Positions 44,129 through 53,338 of a stretch of 64,000 bases of DNA are shown here, piece by piece. Numbering within the stretch: the stretch's first letter is position 1; every line of letters begins with the position of its first letter. The notes under the pieces are model-generated. The model had not been told where the DNA came from and made no database searches. It saw nothing but the letters and a program-made list of their open reading frames with translations. The position numbers were made by a program, and so were the translations under genes. This DNA comes from Leeuwenhoekiella sp044542075 (GTDB lineage Bacteria > Bacteroidota > Bacteroidia > Flavobacteriales > Flavobacteriaceae), in contig NZ_JBITTU010000003.1 in NCBI RefSeq assembly GCF_044542075.1, forward strand, positions 434,001 to 498,000. The letters run 5' to 3'.

Positions 44129-44656
44129 TTAATGTACTAAGACAATTTTGTCGAGCTCAAGTTTAAAATCTTCTTTTTTTTTATTTCCTATTAAAAAAGT
44201 TAGTTGCTCTATCTGATTTTGATCAAACGCATTCATCTGTAATTTGCGACCTCTAAATTGTGGAGTCATTTGACTTAGTTGAATTTTTACAACTTGCCAA
44301 TCTCCTGTTGTTTTAAAGGTATAAACATAAGAATGAGAATTTGAGATTTTGTCTTTTACTCTAAACTGATAATCCTTGCCGTCACCTTTTAAATAGAGTT
44401 CTACTGACTGTTCAGGATTTACAAAAGTAGTAGGCAAATTGTATTGCAATGACGAAAAGCCGCCATTGTTTTCTAAAGATATGTGACCTGAGAACTCGCC
44501 ATTGCCATCTTTATTGAGTTTAAAAGAACCCGATGATCTGCCTCCCATAACGACATCATCAACTACTTGCCATTTACTAATATCTGTATCCTTTTTAAAA
44601 TTGAATAAAGTAGTGTTCATAAGTGGGATTGTAAGTAAAAGGAAAAACCATTTCAT
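44129..44656 (-). CDS. CIA30 (NDUFAF1-like) domain protein
   Basis: The 175-residue protein has an N-terminal hydrophobic segment (FFLLLTIPLMNTT), perhaps an uncleaved or weak signal. A domain follows matching the complex I intermediate-associated protein 30 family: WQVVDDVVMGGRSSGSF near residue 29, FSGHISLENNGGFSS, and RGRKLQMNAFDQNQIEQLTF. In eukaryotes this domain helps assemble NADH dehydrogenase; the role in bacteria is not settled. Transcribed apart from the amylase gene. Confidence 0.78.
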   Translation of the reverse strand: MKWFFLLLTIPLMNTTLFNFKKDTDISKWQVVDDVVMGGRSSGSFKLNKDGNGEFSGHISLENNGGFSSLQYNLPTTFVNPEQSVELYLKGDGKDYQFRVKDKISNSHSYVYTFKTTGDWQVVKIQLSQMTPQFRGRKLQMNAFDQNQIEQLTFLIGNKKKEDFKLELDKIVLVH

Positions 44657-44682
44657 AAATTATACATCTAAGTTCATAAAAA

Positions 44683-44727
44683 AATCTGATCTAAATCGTG
44701 TTATTGAAACCGTATCTAGATCAGATT
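44683..44727 (-). terminator. Terminator of the alpha-amylase gene
   Basis: AATCTGATCTA (44683-44693) pairs with TAGATCAGATT (44717-44727) across a 23-base loop. On the minus strand a T run follows the stem. It lies 66 bp after the amylase stop. Confidence 0.65.
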
Positions 44728-44793
44728 GAAATAAAAATTCTAATGCAAATCGCTTAATAGAGGTGATAGCCTAAAGTTAATGTAATTAGCATT

Positions 44794-46464
44794 TTAAGAC
44801 TTTTCAAGTAATACGATAGTAGATGCAGTGTTTAAAGATATTTTGCCATTTTTTACTGTAGCAGTATTCCCGGAATACCTATCTGTAATAATCTCACCAT
44901 TTTTGAAAATAGGAGTAACCAAAATTTCTTTTTCACCTTCTGGTAAATCTAAGCCTACAACAACTGCATCATTGATTTCATTTTTAGAATAGGTTCTTGA
45001 AAACACGTACGGCTTTTCCTGAAGCATTTTATGGCGCCCGGCACCTACAGAAAGGTGATCTCTTCTAAATGTTCCTAGTTTTTGCCAGTGATTTAGTATG
45101 GCTTTAGTTTCAGTAGAATCTAGTTGTGACCACGGCATCATTCCACGTAACGTGGCATCACCATCAGCGCCGGGAATTGTTAAATTACGGGCAATCTCAT
45201 CACCGTAATAAATTTGTGACAAACCGGGTGTGAGTAATAATTTAGTTCCTGTTTCATAGGCTTTGCTTCGGTCTTTATCAAAAGGTTGACCATCGTCGTG
45301 CGACGTCGCATAATTAAGTACACTTTTACTCTTTAAAGCAGTGTGTAGTATAGAGTCATAGCTGGAGAACATCTGCTCATAATCTCCCGTGGCATCATAT
45401 TTAAATTGAAAATTGATTAGGTTGTCAAAACCGTGAGCAAAATAATCTACTTTTTGATCCCCAAAATCATAATCTCTACCACCGCCAATGTTATAATTAT
45501 AGACTTCTCCTAACATAAAAAATGCATTATCGTCTAAAACTAAATCAGGATTATTGCTTTTATAGCTGGCAAATGCCAGGTCTGCCTGTGTTCTCATAAC
45601 AGACCACGCTGCCTCATCAACATGCTTTACAGTATCTACCCTAAAAGCGTCTATGCCTAAATCACGAATGTAATCTGTAAGCCATTTTATAATGTAATTC
45701 CGCGGAGTTTTTGCAAGCTCACTAGTTGCAAAAAACGAGTTTAACTCTTCTAATTCTGCATCGTAACGGCCTTCTTTTTTCCATTTTTCTATTAAAAAAG
45801 CAGGTAGTTCAACTTCTTTTTCGCTTTCGGTTTTTATATCGGGTAGGTTTGCTACCAGCGTACATAGAGTTGTAGCGTCATAGCCATCATAAGTACACTG
45901 GGGTTGTTGCCGTGCCCAATCTTCGCCCCAAAAAACATCAGTATCAGTAACTGGTCCTGTGTGGTTAAGTACAACATCCATCACGATGCGTATTCCATTT
46001 TGATGCGCTGTAGTAACAAGCTTTTGTAATTCTTCATAAGTACCAAAGTTAGGATCAAGAGCAGTCCAGTCTTTTGTCCAATACCCATGATACCCGTAGG
46101 TTACGCCTGTACCTTCATCAACTGCACCATGTACTTGCTCAACAACCGGAGTAAACCAAATTGCATTAATACCTAAGTTTGTAAAATAGCCATCTTCAAT
46201 CTTTTGCGTAATACCTGCAATATCACCACCTTTAAATCCACGTAAAACAGCCGTTTCCTTATCGCGTCCAAAATTGATATCGTTATTTGTGTTGCCATTA
46301 TTGAAACGATCTGTAAGTAGAAAGTAAAAATTGGCAGCTTCCCAGGCAAAAGGTTTTTTAGCTTCTGTTACTATGGTTTCAGAAATTTCTGGTGTGTTTT
46401 CTGTTTTTGATTTACAACTTAAAAGAGAACAACCTAAAAAGAAGTAGAGTAGTGTGTGTTTCAT
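44794..46464 (-). CDS. GH13 alpha-amylase family lipoprotein
   Basis: The 556-residue protein carries a lipoprotein signal peptide (FFLGCSLLSC, Cys near residue 17), so it should be anchored in the cell envelope. The GH13 barrel shows region I RIVMDVVLNHTGPVTD, the nucleophile in GIDAFRVDTVKHV (about residue 276), the acid/base in FFMLGEVYNYN (about 318) and the third acid in ATSHDDGQP. It probably cleaves alpha-1,4-glucans such as glycogen or starch. No SusC/SusD pair lies nearby, so it is outside a polysaccharide-utilisation locus in this view. Confidence 0.92.
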   Translation of the reverse strand: MKHTLLYFFLGCSLLSCKSKTENTPEISETIVTEAKKPFAWEAANFYFLLTDRFNNGNTNNDINFGRDKETAVLRGFKGGDIAGITQKIEDGYFTNLGINAIWFTPVVEQVHGAVDEGTGVTYGYHGYWTKDWTALDPNFGTYEELQKLVTTAHQNGIRIVMDVVLNHTGPVTDTDVFWGEDWARQQPQCTYDGYDATTLCTLVANLPDIKTESEKEVELPAFLIEKWKKEGRYDAELEELNSFFATSELAKTPRNYIIKWLTDYIRDLGIDAFRVDTVKHVDEAAWSVMRTQADLAFASYKSNNPDLVLDDNAFFMLGEVYNYNIGGGRDYDFGDQKVDYFAHGFDNLINFQFKYDATGDYEQMFSSYDSILHTALKSKSVLNYATSHDDGQPFDKDRSKAYETGTKLLLTPGLSQIYYGDEIARNLTIPGADGDATLRGMMPWSQLDSTETKAILNHWQKLGTFRRDHLSVGAGRHKMLQEKPYVFSRTYSKNEINDAVVVGLDLPEGEKEILVTPIFKNGEIITDRYSGNTATVKNGKISLNTASTIVLLEKS

Positions 46465-46596
46465 TTTTCAATCTATTTTTAAAACCGAAAAATAGTAATT
46501 AATGCGCTAACTATAACGCTTTCGATATTGATTTTAGAACTGCTCAGTAATTTTTGACTGCTACTTGCGTCATTTTTAAATACCATAAGATAAGTC

Positions 46597-46604
46597 TACT
46601 TTTG
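46597..46604 (+). promoter_or_regulatory. -7 promoter element before menA
   Basis: TACTTTTG matches the TAnnTTTG consensus, 19 bp before the menA ATG. No -33 box at usual spacing is evident. Confidence 0.4.
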
Positions 46605-46623
46605 CGATTAAATTATAAAATCT

Positions 46624-47526
46624 ATGACACGAGTTAAAGCTTGGATTTCTGCCGCAAGGTTGCGTACGTTACCTTTATCTGTATCAGGTATATTGGTAGG
46701 TAGTGCACTGGCTTACAATACAGGGGCTTTTAGATGGAGCATTTGTATCCTGGCTTTACTGGCAACTCTGGGTTTTCAAATTCTTTCAAACTTTGCTAAT
46801 GATTATGGCGATGGTATAAAAGGCACAGATAATGACGAGCGCATAGGTCCTGCTCGCGCTATGCAAAGTGGTTTGTTAACTGCTAATCAACTCAAAAGAG
46901 GTATTGTTTTTACAGCAGTATTAACCAGTTTATTAAGTCTGGCGCTTATTTACACAGCCTTTGGGTCAGACAAGTTTGTACAATCTTTAATCTTTTTTCT
47001 ATTAGGTCTGTCTGCCATACTTGCTGCAGTTAAATATACTGTAGGGCGTGGGGCTTATGGCTACAGAGGGTTAGGTGATTTTTTTGTCTTTATATTTTTT
47101 GGATTAGTAGCAGTCGTAGGTACTTATTATATGTACACCTTAGAATTACGTAGGGTAGTTTTTTTACCTGCTTTAACAATAGGCTTTCTAAGTATGGCGG
47201 TTCTTAATCTTAATAATATGCGTGATCGCCTGTCAGACTCACGCGTAAATAAGAATACGCTTGCGGTTATTTTAGGCGAGAAAAAGGCAAAAATTTATCA
47301 TTATAGTTTAATAGGCGGTGCTTTTTTAGCGACTCTAATTTTCTTTCAGCTTACAAATACTTTCAAATATTCTGCAATAGCTTTTGTGGTTTTTATTCCG
47401 TTAACTAAACACATTAAGGTAGTAAAAGCGAATCATAGCCCGGCACTATTAGATCCTCAGCTTAAAAAGGTAGCTTTGGCTACATTCTTTTTTTCAATAC
47501 TTTTTACTTTAGGATTTCTATTTTAA
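46624..47526 (+). CDS. menA: 1,4-Dihydroxy-2-naphthoate polyprenyltransferase
   Basis: MenA attaches the isoprenoid tail to dihydroxynaphthoate in the membrane, a late step of menaquinone synthesis. The 300-residue protein has eight to nine helices and the two prenyl-diphosphate-binding motifs: NFANDYGDGIKGTDND near residue 58 and LNNMRDRLSDSRVNKNT near residue 200. It also has GRGAYGYRGLGDFFVFIFFG, typical of MenA. A men gene cluster follows. Confidence 0.94.
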   Translation: MTRVKAWISAARLRTLPLSVSGILVGSALAYNTGAFRWSICILALLATLGFQILSNFANDYGDGIKGTDNDERIGPARAMQSGLLTANQLKRGIVFTAVLTSLLSLALIYTAFGSDKFVQSLIFFLLGLSAILAAVKYTVGRGAYGYRGLGDFFVFIFFGLVAVVGTYYMYTLELRRVVFLPALTIGFLSMAVLNLNNMRDRLSDSRVNKNTLAVILGEKKAKIYHYSLIGGAFLATLIFFQLTNTFKYSAIAFVVFIPLTKHIKVVKANHSPALLDPQLKKVALATFFFSILFTLGFLF

Positions 47527-47608
47527 CAGAACCTTATAAGGTAAGTAGATAGTGTGATATGCGTGTTTTCGTAAATTTCAGAGATAGAAATATGAAATTG
47601 AAAATACT

Positions 47609-48289
47609 ATGAAAATCACCTATTACGGACAAAACTGTTTTGGTTTTGAAACTGAAAAAGCAACACTTCTTACAGATCCTTTTATAACAGGAAACGACCT
47701 TGCAAAGGATAAAATTGATATTAAAAATCTAAATCCAGATTTTATATTCTTAACGCACGCTCATCAAGATCATACTTTAGATGCCGAAGCTATAGCGAAA
47801 CAATCTGGGGCAACGATTGTTAGCAATTATGAGATTGCAAATCACTACGCTGCAAAAGATTTAGAAACACACCCTATGAACCACGGCGGAAGCTGGGAGT
47901 TTTCATTTGGTAAAGTCAAATATGTAAATGCAATACATACCAGCTCCTTCCCAGATGGAAGTTACGGCGGTCAACCCGGTGGGTTTGTATTTAGTATAGA
48001 TGGGAAGACAATTTATATGGCCGGTGATACTGCACTAACGATGGATATGAAGCTAATTCCGTTAGAGTTTGATCTTGATGTGGCTATTCTACCTATTGGA
48101 GATAATTTTACAATGGGAATAGGCGATGCAGTACGTGCAAGTGATTTTATAGAATGTAATAACATTATAGGTTGTCATTACGATACTTTTGGTTTTATAG
48201 AAATTGATCACGATGGCGCCAAAAAAGCATTTAGTTCTGTAGAAAAGAAACTTACCTTACTTGAAATAGGGGAATCAATAGAATTATAA
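47609..48289 (+). CDS. UPF0173-type metal-dependent hydrolase (metallo-beta-lactamase fold)
   Basis: The 226-residue protein has the metal-binding THAHQDHTLD motif near residue 51, later His and Asp in AIHTSSFPDGS and MAGDTALTMDM, and the final GCHYDTFG. These match the UPF0173 (YtkL-like) group. It lies between menA and menC, 82 bp after the first and 10 bp before the second, so it may serve menaquinone synthesis (for example in thioester or lactone hydrolysis). That is inference from position. Confidence 0.85.
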   Translation: MKITYYGQNCFGFETEKATLLTDPFITGNDLAKDKIDIKNLNPDFIFLTHAHQDHTLDAEAIAKQSGATIVSNYEIANHYAAKDLETHPMNHGGSWEFSFGKVKYVNAIHTSSFPDGSYGGQPGGFVFSIDGKTIYMAGDTALTMDMKLIPLEFDLDVAILPIGDNFTMGIGDAVRASDFIECNNIIGCHYDTFGFIEIDHDGAKKAFSSVEKKLTLLEIGESIEL

Positions 48290-48299
48290 TAAGCCATTT

Positions 48300-49334
48300 T
48301 TGAAAGCAACATATAAAAAGTATATTCTCGACTTTAAACAGCCTAGCGGTACTTCTCGGGGCATTCTTAGTCAAAAAGAAACCTGGTTTATAAAAATCGA
48401 AGAAGAACAAAAGATAGGAATTGGTGAGTGCGGTATTCTGCGTGGTTTAAGTATAGACGACCGCCCAGATTATGAAGAACATCTAAAATGGGCTTGTGAA
48501 AATATCCATCTGGGTGAGCAAATCCTTTACGATAGATTAGAAGACTTTCCTAGCATTCAATTTGGAGTTGAGATGGCTTTTAAATCCTTTAATGCGGCAA
48601 ATACTTTTGAGCTTTTTCCTTCTGCATTTACGCAAGGTAAAGATGCGATAGCAATTAACGGACTCATCTGGATGGGAACGCCTCAGTTTATGCAGGACCA
48701 AATAGCCGCAAAGCTAGCTTCTGGTTTTAATTGTATCAAAATGAAAATAGGTGCTATTGATTTTGATGCCGAAATAAAACTTTTAGAAGGAATAAGAGAG
48801 AAGTTTTCCGCAGAACAAATAACCCTAAGAGTTGATGCTAACGGAGCATTTAAGCCTACTGAAGCCCTACAAAAATTAGAACGGCTTGCTGCTTTAGAAA
48901 TTCATTCTATAGAGCAGCCCATACAACAACGCCAGGAAGAAGAGATGGCAAAACTATGTGAGAATACTAAACTGCCTATTGCTCTTGATGAAGAGTTGAT
49001 AGGCGTTTTTGGCTATAAGCGTCAGAAAGAGTTACTTCAACAAATTAAACCGCAGTACATTATTTTAAAACCTAGTCTTGTAGGAGGTTTTAGAGGTTGC
49101 GATTCGTGGATTCAGCTTGCAGAAGAATTAGACATAGGCTGGTGGATTACTTCTGCTTTAGAAAGTAATATAGGTTTAAATGCAATTGCACAATATACAT
49201 TTTCAAAAAGCACAACAATTCCTCAAGGCTTAGGTACTGGCGGTTTATACACAAATAATGTATCTTCCCCATTAGAAATAGAGCACGGGCAGCTGTGGTA
49301 TTCACAACAAAAAAACTGGAGCTTTCAATTTTAA
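48300..49334 (+). CDS. menC: o-Succinylbenzoate synthase
   Basis: MenC dehydrates SHCHC to o-succinylbenzoate. This enolase-superfamily protein of 344 residues carries the catalytic Lys pair in NCIKMKIGAIDF near residue 158. Metal ligands lie in LRVDANGA, EQPI and ALDEEL, and the second Lys lies in ILKPSLVGG near 258. The TTG start at 48300 lies 10 bp after the hydrolase stop. Placement in the men cluster supports MenC rather than another muconate-lactonising subgroup member. Confidence 0.88.
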   Translation: MKATYKKYILDFKQPSGTSRGILSQKETWFIKIEEEQKIGIGECGILRGLSIDDRPDYEEHLKWACENIHLGEQILYDRLEDFPSIQFGVEMAFKSFNAANTFELFPSAFTQGKDAIAINGLIWMGTPQFMQDQIAAKLASGFNCIKMKIGAIDFDAEIKLLEGIREKFSAEQITLRVDANGAFKPTEALQKLERLAALEIHSIEQPIQQRQEEEMAKLCENTKLPIALDEELIGVFGYKRQKELLQQIKPQYIILKPSLVGGFRGCDSWIQLAEELDIGWWITSALESNIGLNAIAQYTFSKSTTIPQGLGTGGLYTNNVSSPLEIEHGQLWYSQQKNWSFQF

Positions 49335-49337
49335 TAT

Positions 49338-50321
49338 ATGTTTATAGAATTAGCTTACAAGTCACTACATAATTTCTGGAGGTATCTATTAGGTTCTTTA
49401 CTTGTTATTTTTGCATCAGTTATAGGGCAATTACCGCTTACAGTCGCAGTATTATTTAAGCTGGGAGTTTCGAATATGGACAATCCTGAGAAGCTGCAAA
49501 GTTCTATGGAAAATCTGGATCAAAATGCAATAATGGGCGTCTTAGATAAAAACCTTACTTTCTTTCTAATACTTATCTCTTTTGTTTTCGCCTTTGGTGG
49601 ATTACTGTTTGTTATTAAATTTTTACACCAGCAAAAGCTCAAAGATTTGGTGACCACCCGAGCTAAGTTTGATTGGGGCAGAGTCTGGTTTGCCTTTGGT
49701 ATGATTGCGATTTATACTATTTCGGCGACATTGATCAGCTATTTTTATGCACCTGAAGAACTATTAGTCTCCTTCAGTCTTGTGCCATTTCTAATACTGG
49801 CAGTAATTGCAATTCTTTTAGTACCTATACAAACAAGTGTAGAAGAATTGGTATTTAGAGGATATTTAATGCAGGGCTTTGGGATTTTAGCTAAAAACAG
49901 ATGGTTTCCGCTGCTTATGACTTCTTTTATATTTGGCGGCTTGCATTATTTCAACCCTGAGATAAGTGCGATGGGAGATATCGTAATGGTATTTTATTTT
50001 GGTACCGGTCTTATTCTAGGTATTATGACTTTGATGGACGAAGGTATGGAGCTAGCTCTTGGGTATCACGCAGCAAACAATCTTATAACTGCTCTATTAG
50101 TAACCGCAGACTGGACTGCGTTTCAAACCGATTCAATTTTCAAGGATATTTCAGATCCTACAGCAGGAATTGTTGATGTGTTACCGGTATTTATAATTTA
50201 TCCTATTTTTTTAGGAATATTAGCCTATAAATACAAATGGACCGGATGGAAAGAAAAGCTTTTTGGAGCTGTTAATGAACCGGAAAGTCCTAAATTAGAA
50301 GACCATTTTGTAGCAGATTAA
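49338..50321 (+). CDS. CPBP family intramembrane metalloprotease
   Basis: The 327-residue membrane protein has about eight helices and the family motifs SVEELVFRGYLMQ near residue 168, FIFGGLHYFNPE and LGYHAANNLIT, which would place Glu, His and His at the zinc site. Members cleave after a CAAX-like signal or process bacteriocins; many are of unknown role. It is inserted between menC (3 bp) and menE (11 bp), so it is part of this operon. Confidence 0.87.
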   Translation: MFIELAYKSLHNFWRYLLGSLLVIFASVIGQLPLTVAVLFKLGVSNMDNPEKLQSSMENLDQNAIMGVLDKNLTFFLILISFVFAFGGLLFVIKFLHQQKLKDLVTTRAKFDWGRVWFAFGMIAIYTISATLISYFYAPEELLVSFSLVPFLILAVIAILLVPIQTSVEELVFRGYLMQGFGILAKNRWFPLLMTSFIFGGLHYFNPEISAMGDIVMVFYFGTGLILGIMTLMDEGMELALGYHAANNLITALLVTADWTAFQTDSIFKDISDPTAGIVDVLPVFIIYPIFLGILAYKYKWTGWKEKLFGAVNEPESPKLEDHFVAD

Positions 50322-50332
50322 AACAGCTTACG

Positions 50333-51409
50333 ATGTCTAAATATGAAGTACATCCTGAATTTAAACTCAACGGTAAGCCGCTTAAAGCAGCAGGCTTAAA
50401 AATTCTCGCCGCAAATTTAATTGACAGCGGCGAATTGTATGAGCAGGAACTCTCTTCATTTATTCTTGACTGGCTTAATGATAAAGATTATGTTTTTGTA
50501 AATACCTCAGGTTCTACAGGTGCTCCTAAAAGCATAAAGCTTCTTAAACGGCATATGATTAACAGTGCTAAAGCTACAGGTAAGCAGTTTAAGCTAGACG
50601 CTGGTACTTCTGCACTACATTGCTTGCCTACTCGCTTTATCGCTGGCAAAATGATGTTTGTACGCGCAGTTATTTTAGGTTGGAAATTAGATGTGGTTCC
50701 TCCTAAATCTAATCCGCTTGATCAGGTTTTTAAGCGTTACGACTTTTCTGCAATGACACCCTTTCAGCTAGATAATAGTATTGCCCGTTTACATTTATTA
50801 AGTAAGCTTATTATAGGTGGTGGAGTTTTTTCTGAGTCGCTTAAAAACTTAGTAAAAGACAGTCCCGCAAAAATCTATGAGACTTACGGAATGACAGAAA
50901 CCATTACACATATAGCTGTGCGTAGGGTCAATTCTAAAAAAAGTAGAGATGCAGAGCCTCCTTTTAAAACGTTAAATAAAGTTACCGTAAGCCAGGATGA
51001 TCGCGGTTGCCTCATTATAAAAGCGCCTAAGGTTACAACAGATCCTATTGTTACAAACGATTTGGTTGATCTCGTCTCCTATAAAAAATTTCATTGGCTA
51101 GGTCGCATAGACAATGTTGTAAACAGTGGTGGTATTAAATTATATCCAGAGAGTATTGAGAAAAAACTTACGCTTCAGATAGATGTAAATTTTCTTGTCG
51201 CGGGTATCCCTGATGATAGGCTGGGAGAGCGTTTAATTCTTATTATGGAATGTGACAGTTTTGATGCTTCAAAACTCAATTTTGAAGTTTTAGAAAAGTA
51301 TGAGGTTCCTAAAGAGTTATACTGTGTTCCTAAATTTGCACGTACTCCTAATGGAAAAATTAAACGTAGTGAGATTATAACGGGCTTAAAACCAGAATAC
51401 AAAATTTAG
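50333..51409 (+). CDS. menE: o-Succinylbenzoate-CoA ligase, short form
   Basis: MenE activates o-succinylbenzoate with ATP and CoA. The 358-residue protein has the adenylate loop NTSGSTGAPKSIKLLK near residue 56, YETYGMTETITH near residue 183, WLGRIDNVVNSGGIKLYPES and TPNGKIKRSE with the catalytic Lys. It is some 90 residues shorter than the E. coli enzyme; the gap lies in the N-terminal domain. Four men-related genes in a row support the call over other acyl-CoA ligases. Confidence 0.85.
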   Translation: MSKYEVHPEFKLNGKPLKAAGLKILAANLIDSGELYEQELSSFILDWLNDKDYVFVNTSGSTGAPKSIKLLKRHMINSAKATGKQFKLDAGTSALHCLPTRFIAGKMMFVRAVILGWKLDVVPPKSNPLDQVFKRYDFSAMTPFQLDNSIARLHLLSKLIIGGGVFSESLKNLVKDSPAKIYETYGMTETITHIAVRRVNSKKSRDAEPPFKTLNKVTVSQDDRGCLIIKAPKVTTDPIVTNDLVDLVSYKKFHWLGRIDNVVNSGGIKLYPESIEKKLTLQIDVNFLVAGIPDDRLGERLILIMECDSFDASKLNFEVLEKYEVPKELYCVPKFARTPNGKIKRSEIITGLKPEYKI

Positions 51410-51480
51410 ATTAAGGGTTGAATCAGATTCTTGGCAGGGAACTTGATATTTCATTTATCAAATTTTAAAGCTCACCTCTG

Positions 51481-53301
51481 ATGAAAAAAAATACACTCTT
51501 AATTATGCTCCTTTTTATTACAGGAGCAAGTCTTGAAGTTTCAGCACAAAATAAAATTATGTTATCTGGTCAGGTAACAGGTGAAGGTCAAACACTTGCC
51601 GGAGTTCGTGTCGTAAGTAAACTAGGCGGTCACAAAAGCATTACAGATTCTAATGGGAATTTTACTATTAAAACACAGATAGGTGATGTCCTGACTTTTA
51701 GTTTTATTGGGTATATCACAAAAACTACAACAGTTAAGAACACCCAATTTTTAAAGGTGGTTTTAGAATCTTCAGAGGCTTTAGAGGAAGTTATTGTGCG
51801 TGATAATGAACCTGTAGAAGAAATTGCTTTTATGAGTTACTCGCAAGGCTTTCACTCAAAAATCGCTCCTGCTCATGGCGTTTACAATTATCAGAATGTG
51901 ACTGAGAGCTACGCAAGAATAGACGAAAATCAATTTAAACATGTAAGTGCGAGTCCGCTATCTACATTTTCAATTGATGTAGATCGTGCAGCTTATAGCA
52001 ATATTCGTAGAATGATTAATAATGGTCAGGATATTCCGGTAGATGCCGTGCGTATTGAAGAAATGATTAATTATTTTAATTATGACTATGAGCAACCTAA
52101 AAACGGAGATCCTTTTTTAATGAACGCTGAGGTTGCAAATACTCCCTGGAATAGCGATACCCAATTGATTAAGATAGGAATTAAGGGAAAAGAAATTCCG
52201 TTAGGTGATTTGCCAAGTTCAAATCTTGTTTTTCTTTTAGATGTATCCGGGTCTATGAATAATGCAAATAAATTACCTCTTTTAAAAGCAGCGTTTAAAA
52301 TACTGGTAAATCAACTAAGAGAACAGGATAAAGTGGCTATTGTTGTTTATGCCGGTGCAGCAGGTACGGTATTAGAACCTACAAACGGGTCTAATAAAAC
52401 AGAAATTTTAAATGCCTTAGATAAGCTTGAAGCTGGCGGTAGAACAGCGGGTGGTGCTGGCTTGAAACTTGCCTATTCTTTAGTTGAAAAACATTTTATA
52501 GATGGGGGAAATAACCGTATTATTTTAGCAACAGATGGGGATTTTAATGTAGGTCTAAGCAGTGATCGCGAGATGGAAGATTTAATCGAAGAAAAAAGAG
52601 CTTCGGGTATTTATCTTACAGCCTTAGGCTTTGGAATGGGAAATTATAAAGATTCAAAATTAGAAACCCTGGCAGACAAGGGCAATGGTAATTATGCCTA
52701 TATAGATACGATGCAGGAAGCTCGCAAAGTACTGGGTACCGAGTTTGGTGGTACTTTATACACCATAGCAAAAGATGTTAAAATACAGGTAGAATTTAAT
52801 CCTGCTTTAGTAAAAGGATACCGTCTTATAGGCTACGAAAATCGCCTGTTAAATGATGAAGATTTTAATGATGACACTAAAGATGCAGGCGAAATAGGCA
52901 GTGGGCATACCGTTACTGCTCTTTACGAAATTTTACCGGTAGGAAAAAATTCTCCATTTTTAAAACCTGTAGACGATTTAAAGTATACAAATACGATAAC
53001 TAGTGCTACTGGTAAATCTATTGAGTTAGTAACGGTTAAAATTAGATACAAAGAACCCAATAGTGACACGAGTAAGCTAATTGAAGAGATTGTTAAACCA
53101 GATGCTAAGGATATAAGTAACGCTTCAGAAGATTTTAATTTTATAGCAAGTTTAGCGCTATTCGGTATGCAACTGAGAGACTCACCTTTTAAAGGTGATG
53201 CGCCTAAGTCTATGACGCTGAGTCTTGCTGAATACGGTCGCGGAAAAGACAAAGAAGGCTTTAGAGCAGAATTTATAAGGCTGGTTAAGGCCACAGATTG
53301 A
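51481..53301 (+). CDS. VWA-domain protein with CarboxypepD-reg-like and YfbK-type C-terminal domain
   Basis: The 606-residue protein has a signal peptide (ending LEVSAQ). A carboxypeptidase-regulatory-like beta domain follows (about 30-105, SGQVTGEGQTLAGVRVVSKLGG), as in TonB-associated proteins. A YfbK-like N-terminal segment (LSTFSIDVDRAAYSNIRRM) leads to the VWA domain with MIDAS DVSGSMNNANK near residue 254. A C-terminal domain resembling DUF3520 follows, ending near LSLAEYGRGKD. It is probably surface or periplasmic and binds a partner protein through a metal ion. Confidence 0.87.
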   Translation: MKKNTLLIMLLFITGASLEVSAQNKIMLSGQVTGEGQTLAGVRVVSKLGGHKSITDSNGNFTIKTQIGDVLTFSFIGYITKTTTVKNTQFLKVVLESSEALEEVIVRDNEPVEEIAFMSYSQGFHSKIAPAHGVYNYQNVTESYARIDENQFKHVSASPLSTFSIDVDRAAYSNIRRMINNGQDIPVDAVRIEEMINYFNYDYEQPKNGDPFLMNAEVANTPWNSDTQLIKIGIKGKEIPLGDLPSSNLVFLLDVSGSMNNANKLPLLKAAFKILVNQLREQDKVAIVVYAGAAGTVLEPTNGSNKTEILNALDKLEAGGRTAGGAGLKLAYSLVEKHFIDGGNNRIILATDGDFNVGLSSDREMEDLIEEKRASGIYLTALGFGMGNYKDSKLETLADKGNGNYAYIDTMQEARKVLGTEFGGTLYTIAKDVKIQVEFNPALVKGYRLIGYENRLLNDEDFNDDTKDAGEIGSGHTVTALYEILPVGKNSPFLKPVDDLKYTNTITSATGKSIELVTVKIRYKEPNSDTSKLIEEIVKPDAKDISNASEDFNFIASLALFGMQLRDSPFKGDAPKSMTLSLAEYGRGKDKEGFRAEFIRLVKATD

Positions 53302-53338
53302 TATTATTTTTATTCCTTTGTAACACAAATTAAGAATT

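Noticed and set aside
44683..44727. Operator-type palindrome between the CIA30 and amylase genes
   Set aside because: It lies after the amylase stop, and a T run follows it on the minus strand, so a terminator explains it better.
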